Shown here: positions 36,802 to 45,846 of the stretch, in pieces
Numbering within the stretch: position 1 is the first letter of the stretch
Layout of the letters: each line of letters begins with the position of its first letter
Source: M30B19 sp041741535
Lineage (GTDB): Bacteria; Planctomycetota; Planctomycetia; Pirellulales; Pirellulaceae
DNA: 64,000 bases
NCBI GenBank assembly: GCA_041741535.1
Contig: JBGSJV010000167.1
Span: 21,040 to 85,039 of the forward strand
Direction of reading: 5' to 3'
Translations under genes and position numbers: made by a program
The notes under the pieces: model-generated
Database searches by the model: none
What the model was told of the DNA's origin: nothing
The model's input: the letters and a program-made list of their open reading frames with translations, nothing else

Positions 36802-38481
36802 ATGTCGCCGGATGCTAAGTCGCTCAATTGGAACAGTCGCCACATTACGAAAGGTTGGCAACAAGGGGCGACTGCCTTCTACTACGGGCTGGGATTTTCG
36901 GAACACGATTTCACGAAAGCCCAAGTTGGAATCGGTGTGCCATTGCTGGAAGGAAATCTATGCAATGTTCATGCATATCCCCTGGCAAAAAAAATCGAGC
37001 AGTCTTGTCGCGCGGCAGGACTGTTGGGTTTTCTGTTTGGGGTCCCGGCCGTCAGTGACAACATCACGCAGGGTTATGCAGGAGGAAGTGCCAGTCTCCC
37101 CAGTCGCAACATGATTGCCGCAGCCGCCGAAGCGGTGTGTGGTGCCCACTCGTACGACGCCGTGATTGGCATGCACAATTGCGACAAAAATGGGCCGGGC
37201 TTTGCCATGGGACTGATGCGACTGAACTTTCCCTCGCTGATTGTAAATGGTGGCAGCATACGCCCCGGCTGTTATCAGAATGAAAAGATCACGATCTTAG
37301 ACGTTTATGATAGTCAAGCGGCGGCCGCCGCCGGGGACCTGTCTCCGGAAGTCGCGCGCGGCATTCTGCGATCGGCTTGCCCTGGTCCCGGTGGATGTGG
37401 AATCGCAGCGAGCTTCAATACTTGGGGAATTGCCCTGGAAGCCATGGGCTGGTCGTTGCCTGGCACGAGCTCAAATCCGGCGGAGTCACCCGAAAAGGAT
37501 GCAGAGGTCGAGCAAGTTGGAATGGCCCTGCGGTACTTGCTTGAAAAAGACATCCGCCCCAGTCAGATCATCACTCGTGGCGCTTTGGAGGACGCGACCG
37601 CTGCGGTTGCGGCCATGGGTGGTAGTACCAACGCGATCATTCATTTGCTGGCCTTGGCACAAGAAGCCGGCGTGGACTTCACGCTCCGCGATATTGGACA
37701 AGTCCTCCAGCGCACTCCCGTGTTATGCACGTTTGCCCCACGCGGCAAGATGACGATGTTGGACTTGCATTTGATCGGCGGCACCCCGGCCCTCATCAAA
37801 CACTTCTTGCAAGAGGGCGTGCTCAAGGGCGAACATCTGACGGTGACGGGCAAGTCGCTCCGCGAAACTTACGAGTCGTATCCGTCCGCATCGGAAGGTC
37901 AAGAAGTTTTGCGTCCCCGCTCCAATCCGATCAACCATCGATCGGATTTGCAGATTTGTTTTGGGAATGTCGCACCCGATGGCGTTGTCTTCAAAGTATC
38001 CAGTTTGAAGGACTCGAGATTCTCCGGACGGGCCATTTGCTTTCGATCGGCTCAAGAGGTCGCTGAAGCCGCAGCCTCCGGACGAATCCAGCCCGGACAT
38101 GTGGTCGTGTTGGCGTACTTGGGGCCAGTCGCGGCTGGTATGCCGGAAGTTTTGGTGGCCTCCGCCGCACTCAACTCCAAAGCGCTGTACGGGAAAGTAG
38201 CATTGCTGTCCGATACCCGCGTTTCCGGTGTAACTCATGGCGCGGTCGGTGTGCATTGCTCTCCCGAAGCCGCAGTGGGTGGTCCCATTGGCTTGGTTCA
38301 GGACGGTGACGTGATCCAGTTTGATTTGGACGCGGGCTCCATCCATTGGGAAGTGACTCCTGATGAGATCGCAGCGCGGCGGCTCACTTGGTCGTGGCAA
38401 CCGACCTATTCGAAGTCGGGCTACTTGGCGACTTTTGCCCGCCACGTAACCGGCGCCGACAAAGGTTGTGTACCCGGCTAG
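36802..38481 (+). CDS. IlvD/Edd-family dehydratase, divergent
   Basis: The protein has 559 residues, normal for dihydroxy-acid dehydratase. Iron-sulfur ligand candidates are Cys54 (GNLCNVH), Cys127 (HNCDKNGPG) and Cys199 (CPGPGGC); the first suggests a [2Fe-2S] enzyme. The active-site Ser segment is DTRVSGVTHG, where the usual form is DGRFSGGTxG, and the SLPSR motif is kept. It may be the branched-chain amino-acid enzyme IlvD or a sugar-acid dehydratase; the sequence is unusual enough that I give no symbol. It follows the M28 peptidase by 12 nt and precedes panB, whose substrate is the product of IlvD, which favours the IlvD role. Confidence 0.8.
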   Translation: MSPDAKSLNWNSRHITKGWQQGATAFYYGLGFSEHDFTKAQVGIGVPLLEGNLCNVHAYPLAKKIEQSCRAAGLLGFLFGVPAVSDNITQGYAGGSASLPSRNMIAAAAEAVCGAHSYDAVIGMHNCDKNGPGFAMGLMRLNFPSLIVNGGSIRPGCYQNEKITILDVYDSQAAAAAGDLSPEVARGILRSACPGPGGCGIAASFNTWGIALEAMGWSLPGTSSNPAESPEKDAEVEQVGMALRYLLEKDIRPSQIITRGALEDATAAVAAMGGSTNAIIHLLALAQEAGVDFTLRDIGQVLQRTPVLCTFAPRGKMTMLDLHLIGGTPALIKHFLQEGVLKGEHLTVTGKSLRETYESYPSASEGQEVLRPRSNPINHRSDLQICFGNVAPDGVVFKVSSLKDSRFSGRAICFRSAQEVAEAAASGRIQPGHVVVLAYLGPVAAGMPEVLVASAALNSKALYGKVALLSDTRVSGVTHGAVGVHCSPEAAVGGPIGLVQDGDVIQFDLDAGSIHWEVTPDEIAARRLTWSWQPTYSKSGYLATFARHVTGADKGCVPG

Positions 38482-38504
38482 GCTCGGTCATGCTTACCAA
38501 TTGG

Positions 38505-38569
38505 GGTAGTGGCGTTGGCGAAACTTTGAATATTCCTGTTAGGAACGACGCTTTGGCGAGCGTCGCTAC
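38505..38569. repeat. Palindromic repeat between dehydratase and panB
   Basis: A 7-bp perfect hairpin (CGACGCT, TTGGCG, AGCGTCG) lies at 38546-38565. Around it an imperfect longer inverted repeat pairs GTAGTGGCGTTGGCGAAA with the reverse of the region ending at 38569 (GTAGCGACGCTCGCCAAA). It resembles REP-type intergenic palindromes and could also terminate the upstream operon. Confidence 0.5.
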
Positions 38570-38675
38570 GCATAAATTCAAGTGGTGACAGGACCTTTAT
38601 ATCACGCGGCGAGTGAACACGAACTGCCGATTACTCCCGACAGCTTCCGCCTCTTCCACAGAAAGTAATTTTGGC

Positions 38676-39476
38676 ATGAGTGAGTCTCGACGAACGATGA
38701 CGGTCCCCCGTTTTCTGGCGGCAAAACGCTCGGGACGAAAACTGACCATGCTCACAGCATACGACTATTCATTAGCTCGCGTGGTGGATGAGGCCGGTGT
38801 TGACAGCGTGTTGGTTGGCGATTCGTTGGGGATGGTGATGCAGGGCCAACCCAATACGTTACCAGTCACCGTCGACGAGATTATTTATCACACCAAATGC
38901 GTGTGCCGAGCGGTTCAAAATGCGTTAGTCATCGCGGACTTGCCGTTTCCAGTCAATCACTTAGGCGTCCACAAGACCATCGAGCTGTCCGCGAGAATCC
39001 TGAAGGAGACCGGATGCCACGCGGTCAAGTTGGAAGGGGGTGCCGATCAGGCGTCGGTAATCGAGGGACTGGTTCGGGCTGGGATTCCGGTAATGGGCCA
39101 CGTGGGGCTGCGACCTCAGAATGTCTTGATGATGGGTGGATATCGGGTGCAGCGCGATGGTGAAGTCTTGTTGGCCGACGCGACGGCCGCCCAAGCAGCC
39201 GGGGCGTTTGGCCTGGTATTGGAAGGTATTCCCAGCTTGTTGGCTAAGCAAGTGACGGACCAGTTGTTGATTCCGACGATTGGCATTGGAGCTGGCCCGG
39301 ATTGTGACGGCCAAGTGTTGGTGTTGCACGACATGTTAGGACTGACTTCGGGCTCCGTCCCGAAGTTCGCAAAAGCGTTTTGTAATCTCCGTGAGATCGT
39401 CGCTGGCGCGGTGGGCCGATACTGTGACGAAGTTCGACAAGGGACCTTTCCAGACTCGCAACATAGCTACGAGTAA
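38676..39476 (+). CDS. panB: 3-methyl-2-oxobutanoate hydroxymethyltransferase
   Basis: The protein has 266 residues, normal for PanB. It adds a hydroxymethyl group from methylene-tetrahydrofolate to 2-oxoisovalerate, the first step of pantothenate synthesis. MLTAYDYSLARVVDEAGVD, LVGDSLGMVMQG, VKLEGG, PVMGHVGLRPQ and PTIGIGAGPDCDGQVLV are all family signatures with Mg2+ and substrate residues in place. ATG 38676 was chosen; ATG 38694 is an alternative. It lies downstream of the dehydratase, separated by a palindromic repeat. Confidence 0.95.
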   Translation: MSESRRTMTVPRFLAAKRSGRKLTMLTAYDYSLARVVDEAGVDSVLVGDSLGMVMQGQPNTLPVTVDEIIYHTKCVCRAVQNALVIADLPFPVNHLGVHKTIELSARILKETGCHAVKLEGGADQASVIEGLVRAGIPVMGHVGLRPQNVLMMGGYRVQRDGEVLLADATAAQAAGAFGLVLEGIPSLLAKQVTDQLLIPTIGIGAGPDCDGQVLVLHDMLGLTSGSVPKFAKAFCNLREIVAGAVGRYCDEVRQGTFPDSQHSYE

Positions 39477-39665
39477 ATCGGATCTTGCCTTCAAACGAAC
39501 CATCGCGAGCTGGGTTTTCGACGCCGAACCTCAAACAAAGGACGCCCCGTTTTCTATTGGGGCGGTCCCCGGCCGGAAACAAAGCCTAGGAGAATCTGCC
39601 GAGTTTTGTTAGACTGGGACCGGGGCGTTAGGGCAGGATTTCGACAAATCAACTGGGAGTCCAGC

Positions 39666-40322
39666 GTGGTCTTTTACGAGTCACCTAAAGGTTCGGTGAA
39701 AGTGGAATTGGGCAATCGCTATTTGGCGGCCCTTTACGCGTGGTTGTTGCCCGGGGCGGGCCATTTTTATCAACGCCGGTACACCAAAGGACTGCTGTTT
39801 TCGTTGACGGTCCTGACCACTTACTTTGTGGGCTTTTGGCTCGGCGATGGACGGGTCGTCTATGCGTCTTGGAAAACCAACGATGTTCGCTGGCAATTCG
39901 TGGTGCAATGTTTCGTTGGAGCCCCGACCTTTCCCGCGATCATTCAGGCCGTTAATGCCAAAGAAAACGTGGCGCCCCTTTGGATCCGAAACTATCGCTA
40001 CCCGGCCAGTGATCCCGGGGGAAAGCCTGGGACACCAGCGTTTAGCCGCGTGACCGACCCGAAGGAGTTGACTCGGTTAGCCAATCGGAAAATTCCCGAT
40101 GGTTTCATGGCGGCTCCGTTTGGCCCCGTGACAACCACCGACCCGGACGTTTTGTCGGCCTGGCATGCCGAATTGGGACACAATTTTGATATCGCCACGT
40201 TGTACACGTTCATTGCCGGGTTGTTGAATTTGTTAGTAATTTACGACGCCTTTGCTGGGCCAGGCATGTTCTTCGAAGGTAGCGAAGAAGAGGATGAGGA
40301 CCAAGACAAGGCCGAGTCCTGA
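39666..40322 (+). CDS. Membrane protein, DUF6677-like
   Basis: The protein has 218 residues from GTG 39666, which has GGGAG 9 nt upstream and so decides the start; no ATG is near. NRYLAALYAWLLPGAGHFYQRR is a known planctomycete signature for a short membrane hairpin, with further helices near residues 40-55, 75-95 and 175-195. The C-terminus is strongly acidic. It is reminiscent of TM2-like small membrane proteins, but the exact family name is from memory. It may be first in a run with the following three small genes. Confidence 0.6.
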   Translation: MVFYESPKGSVKVELGNRYLAALYAWLLPGAGHFYQRRYTKGLLFSLTVLTTYFVGFWLGDGRVVYASWKTNDVRWQFVVQCFVGAPTFPAIIQAVNAKENVAPLWIRNYRYPASDPGGKPGTPAFSRVTDPKELTRLANRKIPDGFMAAPFGPVTTTDPDVLSAWHAELGHNFDIATLYTFIAGLLNLLVIYDAFAGPGMFFEGSEEEDEDQDKAES

Positions 40323-40393
40323 GGCACCTCAAATTGCGTCACGTCGGAAGTTAAAACCAATTCACTCCACATTTGCCGGAGTTCATTAAAGAC

Positions 40394-40588
40394 ATGTTGC
40401 AACTACTCACATCGCACTTCATGCATATTTTTCCTTTGGTCGCGGCGGCGTCGATTGTCTACGGAGCAACCCGTGACGAACGACCAACATTCGTCATGGC
40501 CCATATCCTCCGATCGGCCGTCTGGATGCTGGTATTTCTGGGGGTCATTTTGGTCGTGCTCTTCCTACTCGGTTGGTGGATTCCGTAG
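40394..40588 (+). CDS. Small membrane protein
   Basis: The protein has 64 residues, with two hydrophobic segments (IFPLVAAASIVYG and AVWMLVFLGVILVVLFLLGWW). An ATG at 40394 with GGAG 12 nt upstream is used; a TTG at 40373 would add seven residues. The 3' end overlaps the probable start of the TusA-like gene, which suggests coupling. It may anchor or regulate the sulfur-carrier pair that follows, but that is inference from position. Confidence 0.55.
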   Translation: MLQLLTSHFMHIFPLVAAASIVYGATRDERPTFVMAHILRSAVWMLVFLGVILVVLFLLGWWIP

Positions 40589-40890
40589 AAAGTAATTCCG
40601 CCTTTGGGCGGACACGTCATCATACATTGGAGCGACTTAAGCCTGTGCCGGAACCAGACCAACGATCGATCGCCGACGAACAGTGGGACGCTGGCGAAAT
40701 GGGTTGTGGCGAGTTGATTTTGAAACTAAATGTTCGACTTAGGAAGATGCAGCCAACGCAAGTGCTGCACCTGACGGCGTTGGATACGGGTGCCATTGCA
40801 GATATTCCTGCATGGTGCAAAATGACTCGGCACACTTTGGTGCGAGCTGAGCATCCCGACTATTGGATTGGCCGCCGCACCGATCACTAA
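40576..40890 (+). CDS. TusA-family sulfur carrier
   Basis: About 104 residues. The core EMGCGELILKLNVRLRKMQPTQVLHLTALDTGAIADIPAWC, trimmed here for description, holds the sulfur-carrying Cys44 in MGCGEL and the IPAWC strand of TusA/SirA proteins. TusA relays persulfide sulfur for tRNA thiolation or cofactor synthesis. There is no ATG before the core: possible starts are TTG 40573, GTG 40576 or later TTG/GTG codons, so the N-terminus is uncertain. It overlaps the preceding small membrane gene by about 13 nt if GTG 40576 is used and is followed by a DsrE-like gene after 16 nt. Confidence 0.75.
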   Translation: MDSVESNSAFGRTRHHTLERLKPVPEPDQRSIADEQWDAGEMGCGELILKLNVRLRKMQPTQVLHLTALDTGAIADIPAWCKMTRHTLVRAEHPDYWIGRRTDH

Positions 40891-40906
40891 CTGTAGGAGT
40901 TATGAG

Positions 40907-41269
40907 ATGCCAGGAAAGTTCTGTGTCAACCTGACTCGATCAACCGACGATCCCGATCGTGCGACCGTTGGCTTTGTCGTCGCCAACGCCGCATTGGGCT
41001 CGGACAAAGAGACGTTGGTTTTCCTTTCCACCGAGGGAGTTCGGTTGGCCGAGCAAGGCTATGCCGAGCAGATTCGTGAGCCTGGTTTTGCGCCGTTGGC
41101 GGAATTGATGAGCAGTTTTATTGACGCCGGTGGGCTGGTTTACGTTTGTTCCCCGTGTTTCAAGAAGCGAGGCTTGTCCGAGGACCGCTTGCTGGCCGGG
41201 GTCACTATCGTGGGCGGAGCGAAACTCGTGGAATTTCTGGCGGACGGTACACCCTGCGTGTCTTTTTGA
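40907..41269 (+). CDS. DsrE-family protein
   Basis: The protein has 120 residues, with a GGAG site before the ATG at 40907. It is a DsrE/TusD-like alpha/beta fold: FVVANAALGSDKETLVFLSTEGVRLA, then a Cys in GLVYVCSPCFKKRGL at the position where the active-site Cys of DsrE proteins sits. Such proteins accept sulfur from TusA. Its place directly after the TusA-like gene makes a sulfur-relay function likely. No dissimilatory sulfite reductase or tRNA-thiolation gene is in the window. Confidence 0.8.
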   Translation: MPGKFCVNLTRSTDDPDRATVGFVVANAALGSDKETLVFLSTEGVRLAEQGYAEQIREPGFAPLAELMSSFIDAGGLVYVCSPCFKKRGLSEDRLLAGVTIVGGAKLVEFLADGTPCVSF

Positions 41270-41476
41270 TCGAGCACTCGTTCCCTCGATAGAACCTCAA
41301 TCACTTGGTCACAAGATCCGCGGTGTCACCCTACACGAAAATTGGGTCGGTTGTGTTCTGCATGGCTCCGGTTTGAAAATCGCGAACCAGTTCGTAATTC
41401 AAACGATCTTTCAGCGCCAACCGATCGATCAAGCGGGTTGGCGCGCGGCACCTTTTCTATCGTGAACCGCCGGGGG

Positions 41477-43051
41477 TTAACCTTCACCGTCCACGATATC
41501 GTAACGAGCGGGATTCAAGCTAACACGAAAAAGTGCTACGACGACCAACAACAACAGACACGCGGCGGGGAAGCCTCCGAGATACGACAGGATCTTGATC
41601 CCTTCGACATCGGCGAATGCGATCATGACCCAAGCGACCGTCCCGACCAACGTTCCCCACACAACTTTTAGCCAAGTCTTGGCCTCAGGATTCTCAAGCG
41701 TCACTCCTTTGGAACTCAAGCTTGCCATCGCAGTTGTATTCGAATCCGCCGACGTGACGAAGCAAACAAACGCACTGACGATGTAAAAGATCACGAGCAC
41801 AGACCCCCAAGGAAGCGCGGAAAGAACCGCAAACGAGACCGTCTCCGCTCCTTGTTCTTGCATGGCCCGTAACAAGCCGCCACCCTGTTGTTCCAAATGC
41901 AACGTCGTGGCACCCCATACCGCCATCCAAACGAAGGCAAATAAAGAGCTGAGCACAAGATTCACAAAGAGAAATTCCCGGACGGTTCGACCATAGGCGA
42001 TACGACCCAAGAAACAAGCCGTCACGGGTGTCCACGCCATCCAAACGGCCCAATAAAAAATGGACCACTTCGTGGCCCACTCGTCCTGCGGAAACAGGCC
42101 CTCGACTAGCCCCGTTCGCAAGAAGACCCAACCAAAATCCACGGCTCCCCAAAAACTGGCAGAGACAATTTTGCCGATTGGACCAACGACCAAAACGAAA
42201 AGCCCCAAGGCAAAGAGGCCCTTGGCATTGATATCGGACAAGATACGAATTCCGCGCATCAAACCAGTCGCGCTGGAGACGATAAAGGTGACCACAATGG
42301 CTGCGGCAATCAATGCCCATACCAATGCCGAGCGTGGCCAACCAAAGATCGAATGCAACCCACCACTAATCGTCAAGATTCCCGTGCCTAATGTCGCAGC
42401 CATCCCAGCTACCAATGCATACAGACATACCGAGTCAATGACTGGGCCAATGGTGGCCGATTTGTGCGAGCCGAACAATGGCACCAACATGGAACCGAGT
42501 GAGAACGGCAGCTTCATGTTGTAAAACGCAAACGCGAACATGATCGAAGCCACACAGTAGATCGAATACGGAACAATGGTCCAATGCAAGAACAAGGCCG
42601 ACATCGCAAATCGTTCGGCAGCGACAGACTGGGGTTCGATCTTTAAGAAACTAGGCGGATCGGAATAGTGCGTTAACGGCTCGGCAGTTGACCAAAACAA
42701 AATCCCGGTCGCAATGGTTGTACACAAGGTGATTGCAAACCAGTTCCAGAAACTCATCAGCGGTTTCGCCGAACGTCCCCCCAAACGTACGGACCCCAAA
42801 CGCGTGGTTCCAACCCATACACACAGCGCCAACGAAACAAATGCCGTCGTCGTGTACAACCAACCAAAATATTTCAACAACCAATCATTGACGCCGCCGA
42901 CCACTTCGCCAAACGCCTTCGGCATCAACAAATTCAAACCCACTGCGGCGACCAACAACAGAAATGGCGGCCAGAACACGATCGAGTTCAGCTTTGGCGT
43001 CGGGTCTGGTGAGTTTGGCTGGCGAGCAATGTCGTTCATGGGCGAGATCAT
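41477..43051 (-). CDS. BCCT-family transporter
   Basis: The protein has about 524 residues and 12 hydrophobic segments. LFWSTAEPLTHYSDPP and FYWAVWMAWTPVTACFLGRI match the family signatures, with the Trp-rich substrate region and the GRTVREF turn. These transporters import betaine, choline or carnitine with Na+ or H+, often for osmoprotection. Start 43051 has GGAG just upstream; ATG 43039 or the frame to 43105 are alternatives. It is divergent from an acyltransferase gene, with MscL (osmotic release) 3 kb away. The substrate cannot be read from sequence. Confidence 0.9.
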   Translation of the reverse strand: MISPMNDIARQPNSPDPTPKLNSIVFWPPFLLLVAAVGLNLLMPKAFGEVVGGVNDWLLKYFGWLYTTTAFVSLALCVWVGTTRLGSVRLGGRSAKPLMSFWNWFAITLCTTIATGILFWSTAEPLTHYSDPPSFLKIEPQSVAAERFAMSALFLHWTIVPYSIYCVASIMFAFAFYNMKLPFSLGSMLVPLFGSHKSATIGPVIDSVCLYALVAGMAATLGTGILTISGGLHSIFGWPRSALVWALIAAAIVVTFIVSSATGLMRGIRILSDINAKGLFALGLFVLVVGPIGKIVSASFWGAVDFGWVFLRTGLVEGLFPQDEWATKWSIFYWAVWMAWTPVTACFLGRIAYGRTVREFLFVNLVLSSLFAFVWMAVWGATTLHLEQQGGGLLRAMQEQGAETVSFAVLSALPWGSVLVIFYIVSAFVCFVTSADSNTTAMASLSSKGVTLENPEAKTWLKVVWGTLVGTVAWVMIAFADVEGIKILSYLGGFPAACLLLLVVVALFRVSLNPARYDIVDGEG

Positions 43052-43491
43052 GTTTCTCCGGGTCCCCACCGAATCCGGGGACATTTGAAATCGAGCCATT
43101 GGCACCTACGAACTCGACCGTTTCGACTGCAGGCGTAGACATCCGGCCTGCGGTTGACCGGGCGGTTTCGGTTGGTCACTATTCTAATGGGGTTCAAATC
43201 TCGGCGATACGCGGAGTAACGCCCGCTCCCGATAATCGGAATCATCGACACGACCGACGCAGGTTTCGGATTTCAAACCCGCTTTATTGTCCGCGATTGG
43301 ACTACCGCAAGCCAAATTTTAAGGATCGCCGACCGTTGGGCGATGCGGCACCCCGGCATTGCCCGTCGAAGAAGAAAAACGGCACCACGGAGCTCGCTGC
43401 AGCAGGGAACCCACCGGCACTCCAAGTCAACTTCCACTCCTTTCGCGAAACGGCATGGTCTTCATTAGGCTGCCGTGAACCTGATCCGAAC
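43052..43491. promoter_or_regulatory. Divergent region between BCCT transporter and acyltransferase
   Basis: This 440-nt gap between divergent genes should contain both promoters. A plus-strand frame is open through it into the acyltransferase, but its residues look random and are Arg/Pro-rich, so it is not coding. No repeat was recognised. Confidence 0.4.
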
Positions 43492-44529
43492 ATGACATCA
43501 GCCAAACCGTTAACTCAACGACTCGACGCGATAGACAAGCTCAAGGGACTGGCCATTTTGCTCGTCGTCGTTGGGCATCTCGTGGCCCGCGATGCGCCGG
43601 CTGGGAACGACTGGTACGTAACACTGAAAAACACGGTTTACTTGTTTCACATGCCGTTGTTCATGTTTTTGTCGGGTCTAATCTTGGCTTACTCGCGGAA
43701 ACCGATCACAAGCCTCGCGGGTTACGGCCACTACGTGCAGGGCAAATTCAAGCGGCTGATGCCGGCTTACCTGCTGTTCTCGTTGGTCGTGTTCACGGGC
43801 AAAATGTTGGCGGGCCGATTTTTGCACGTCGATAATGCGCCCGAATCGTGGCTCAATTACTTCGATGTGATTATCAATCCGCTTGGTTCTTATTGCGCCT
43901 ATTTGTGGTACATCCAAGTCTTGTTCCTGTTCTATGCGATCATGCCGCTGGGTTACTACGCGACAAATCAACGGATCTACTGGCTCTTACCGCTTTGTCT
44001 CGTCATCCACTTTGTCCCGTTGCCGGGCTATTTTGGATTATCGAGTCTCGGCGAATATGCCCTAGTGTTCTGCTTAGGCTGTCTTGCCGGTGATCACTAT
44101 TCGGACTACTCGAAGTGGGTCTCGCGATTTGGTGTCCTCTTCGTCCTACCATTCCTGTTTGCGTTGGTCGTGGCCACGTCTTGGGGTATCCCGAAACTTG
44201 TGTTGGGATTCCTCTCCATTCCGGCTTGTCATGTTTTGGTTGGGTTGTGGGCCACAGATCGATGGAAGGTTTGGAGCACGATGGGGCACTACACGTTCCC
44301 AATCTATCTGATGAATACACTGTACATTGGCGTTGCCAAAGCGGTCTTGTTCAAATTTGTCAGTTGGGATGGAGTGAACTTCTTGGGGTTTGTTCCGATC
44401 TTGTTGGCCGCGGGCATCGTAGGGCCAATCGTGACCTACGAAATTTATCGTTACGCGTGCCACGTTCATTTGACGGCGTTGGCAAAGTGGCGATGGACGG
44501 CGAAGTCCACGCCTCATCTCCATTCCTAA
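43492..44529 (+). CDS. Acyltransferase-3 family membrane protein
   Basis: The protein has 345 residues and about ten membrane helices. The N-terminal LDAIDKLKGLAILLVVVGH, with the conserved His at the end of helix 1, and FHMPLFMFLSGLILAYSRK are hallmarks of the acyltransferase-3/OatA/WecH group, which O-acylates exported sugars. ATG 43492 was chosen because the conserved helix begins about 20 residues later. It is divergent from the BCCT transporter and 210 nt before a secreted jelly-roll protein. The acceptor sugar is unknown. Confidence 0.85.
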   Translation: MTSAKPLTQRLDAIDKLKGLAILLVVVGHLVARDAPAGNDWYVTLKNTVYLFHMPLFMFLSGLILAYSRKPITSLAGYGHYVQGKFKRLMPAYLLFSLVVFTGKMLAGRFLHVDNAPESWLNYFDVIINPLGSYCAYLWYIQVLFLFYAIMPLGYYATNQRIYWLLPLCLVIHFVPLPGYFGLSSLGEYALVFCLGCLAGDHYSDYSKWVSRFGVLFVLPFLFALVVATSWGIPKLVLGFLSIPACHVLVGLWATDRWKVWSTMGHYTFPIYLMNTLYIGVAKAVLFKFVSWDGVNFLGFVPILLAAGIVGPIVTYEIYRYACHVHLTALAKWRWTAKSTPHLHS

Positions 44530-44739
44530 ACGAATCAAGTCCTCCGTTCCGTTTACCGTCGAGCGACCTCGGCCCTGCCCTGCCCTTTCCTGCCCTGCGG
44601 TCTGAAATCGGTCGATAAGGCACGACGCGCACCATTCATTTGCTACAATTCCGTTGTATCGGAGGCCGCGATTGTGGGCAGGTCGGACGCCGCTTCTTGT
44701 TGTCCTTTTAAGCTCCCATGACGGATTAGGTGCGTTCAA

Positions 44740-45690
44740 ATGTTAATCATGCGGTTTGGTGTTGGACTGGCGTTGGTTCTGAGCCAAGAGTTTTCTTCCG
44801 CGGTGGCGCAAGATGCAGCGGTGATCGACACGATCGAGTTAGTCAGTGAAAGCGATCTGCCGCAAGGGTTGGGATTGGCCGCAAAATTGCCCGCCGCAGC
44901 AAAGGCCGAGCAACATCCTTCGATCATTTTTGCCGATGATTTCGAAACCGGCAAACTCGGTGAGAAGTGGGACGAAACCAGCGATCGGGATAAGCAATCA
45001 TTGGCATGGGTCGACGAATCGGCTTCAGCCCCGGAGATGGGAAAACGGTCGCTCCAAGTGACCGCTCGACTGGACTCGTCAACCGGCGGAGGCTGCACCA
45101 AATGGTTCCAATCGTCCGATCGACTCTTTATTCGTTTCTACACCAAGTTTCATCCGGATTGCGATTACGTTCATCACTTTTGCACGCTGCGCGCCAACAA
45201 GTCCTTACAAGGCGGCGATCGTTGGAGTGGATTTGGCGGAGCGGGCTTACTGCCCGACGGCGAATCGAGATTCTCGACGGCCATCGAGCCGTGGGGGAAT
45301 TGGGGCGAGTGGGCTCCACCGGGACAATGGAACTTCTACAGCTATTGGCACAAAATGAGTGCGAGTCCCGATAAGAAATATTGGGGCAACGGCTTTCGCC
45401 CCGCATCACAAGCCAACATCGAGCGCGGGAAGTGGATCTGCGTCGAGTTCATGTTGGATCACAACACGCCCGGGAAACCGGACGGAGAGCAAGCGTATTG
45501 GATTGACGGGGAACTTCGCGGGCATTGGCGAGGTTTTAATTGGCGCACCAACCCTCAGTTGATGGCCAACGCTTTTACTTTAGAAAGTTATGTGACGGAT
45601 CGCTGGACCAAACAAGAAGTCAACATAGTGTACTTCGACAATGTGGTAATCGCCAAAGAGTACATCGGACCGGTCAAACGAACGGATTAG
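44740..45690 (+). CDS. Secreted concanavalin-like jelly-roll protein
   Basis: The protein has 316 residues. A short signal peptide (FGVGLALVLSQEFSSAVAQ) is followed by IIFADDFETGKLGEKWDE, the start of a concanavalin-A-like fold, then LFIRFYTKFHPDCDYVHHF, YSYWHKM, CVEFMLDHNTPGKPDGEQAYW and YFDNVVIAKEYIG at the end. This resembles polysaccharide-lyase or laminarinase-like beta-jelly-roll proteins of planctomycetes, but I do not see a confirmed catalytic pair. It is probably a glycan-binding or degrading surface protein. Confidence 0.65.
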   Translation: MLIMRFGVGLALVLSQEFSSAVAQDAAVIDTIELVSESDLPQGLGLAAKLPAAAKAEQHPSIIFADDFETGKLGEKWDETSDRDKQSLAWVDESASAPEMGKRSLQVTARLDSSTGGGCTKWFQSSDRLFIRFYTKFHPDCDYVHHFCTLRANKSLQGGDRWSGFGGAGLLPDGESRFSTAIEPWGNWGEWAPPGQWNFYSYWHKMSASPDKKYWGNGFRPASQANIERGKWICVEFMLDHNTPGKPDGEQAYWIDGELRGHWRGFNWRTNPQLMANAFTLESYVTDRWTKQEVNIVYFDNVVIAKEYIGPVKRTD

Positions 45691-45754
45691 GCCCGACGAA
45701 TAGGTGGGGGTTGGCAAACGCTGGTTGACCGGATCCAGCTCAATACTGCCAAGT

Positions 45755-45774
45755 CGAGGATTCGATACTCCTCG
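45755..45774. terminator. Hairpin between convergent jelly-roll and mscL genes
   Basis: A 6-bp stem (CGAGGA, TTCGATAC, TCCTCG) followed by TTT lies in the 156-nt gap between two convergent genes. It is short but well placed as a shared terminator. The TTCGA in its loop recalls a tRNA T-arm, but no tRNA fits around it. Confidence 0.4.
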
Positions 45775-45846
45775 TTTCATGACTTCAAGGTATTGTGCGA
45801 AAGCCGGACCACCAGCGCTGGCGAACTAGGCGAAAGGACTGTCCGA

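Noticed and set aside
42964..43491. In-frame extension upstream of the acyltransferase-3 gene
   Set aside because: The residues are random and Arg/Pro-rich; the conserved first helix begins shortly after ATG 43492.
45755..45774. Possible tRNA T-arm (TTCGA in a hairpin loop)
   Set aside because: The loop is 8 nt with A before TTCGA, and no acceptor, D or anticodon arms fit upstream; treated as a terminator hairpin.
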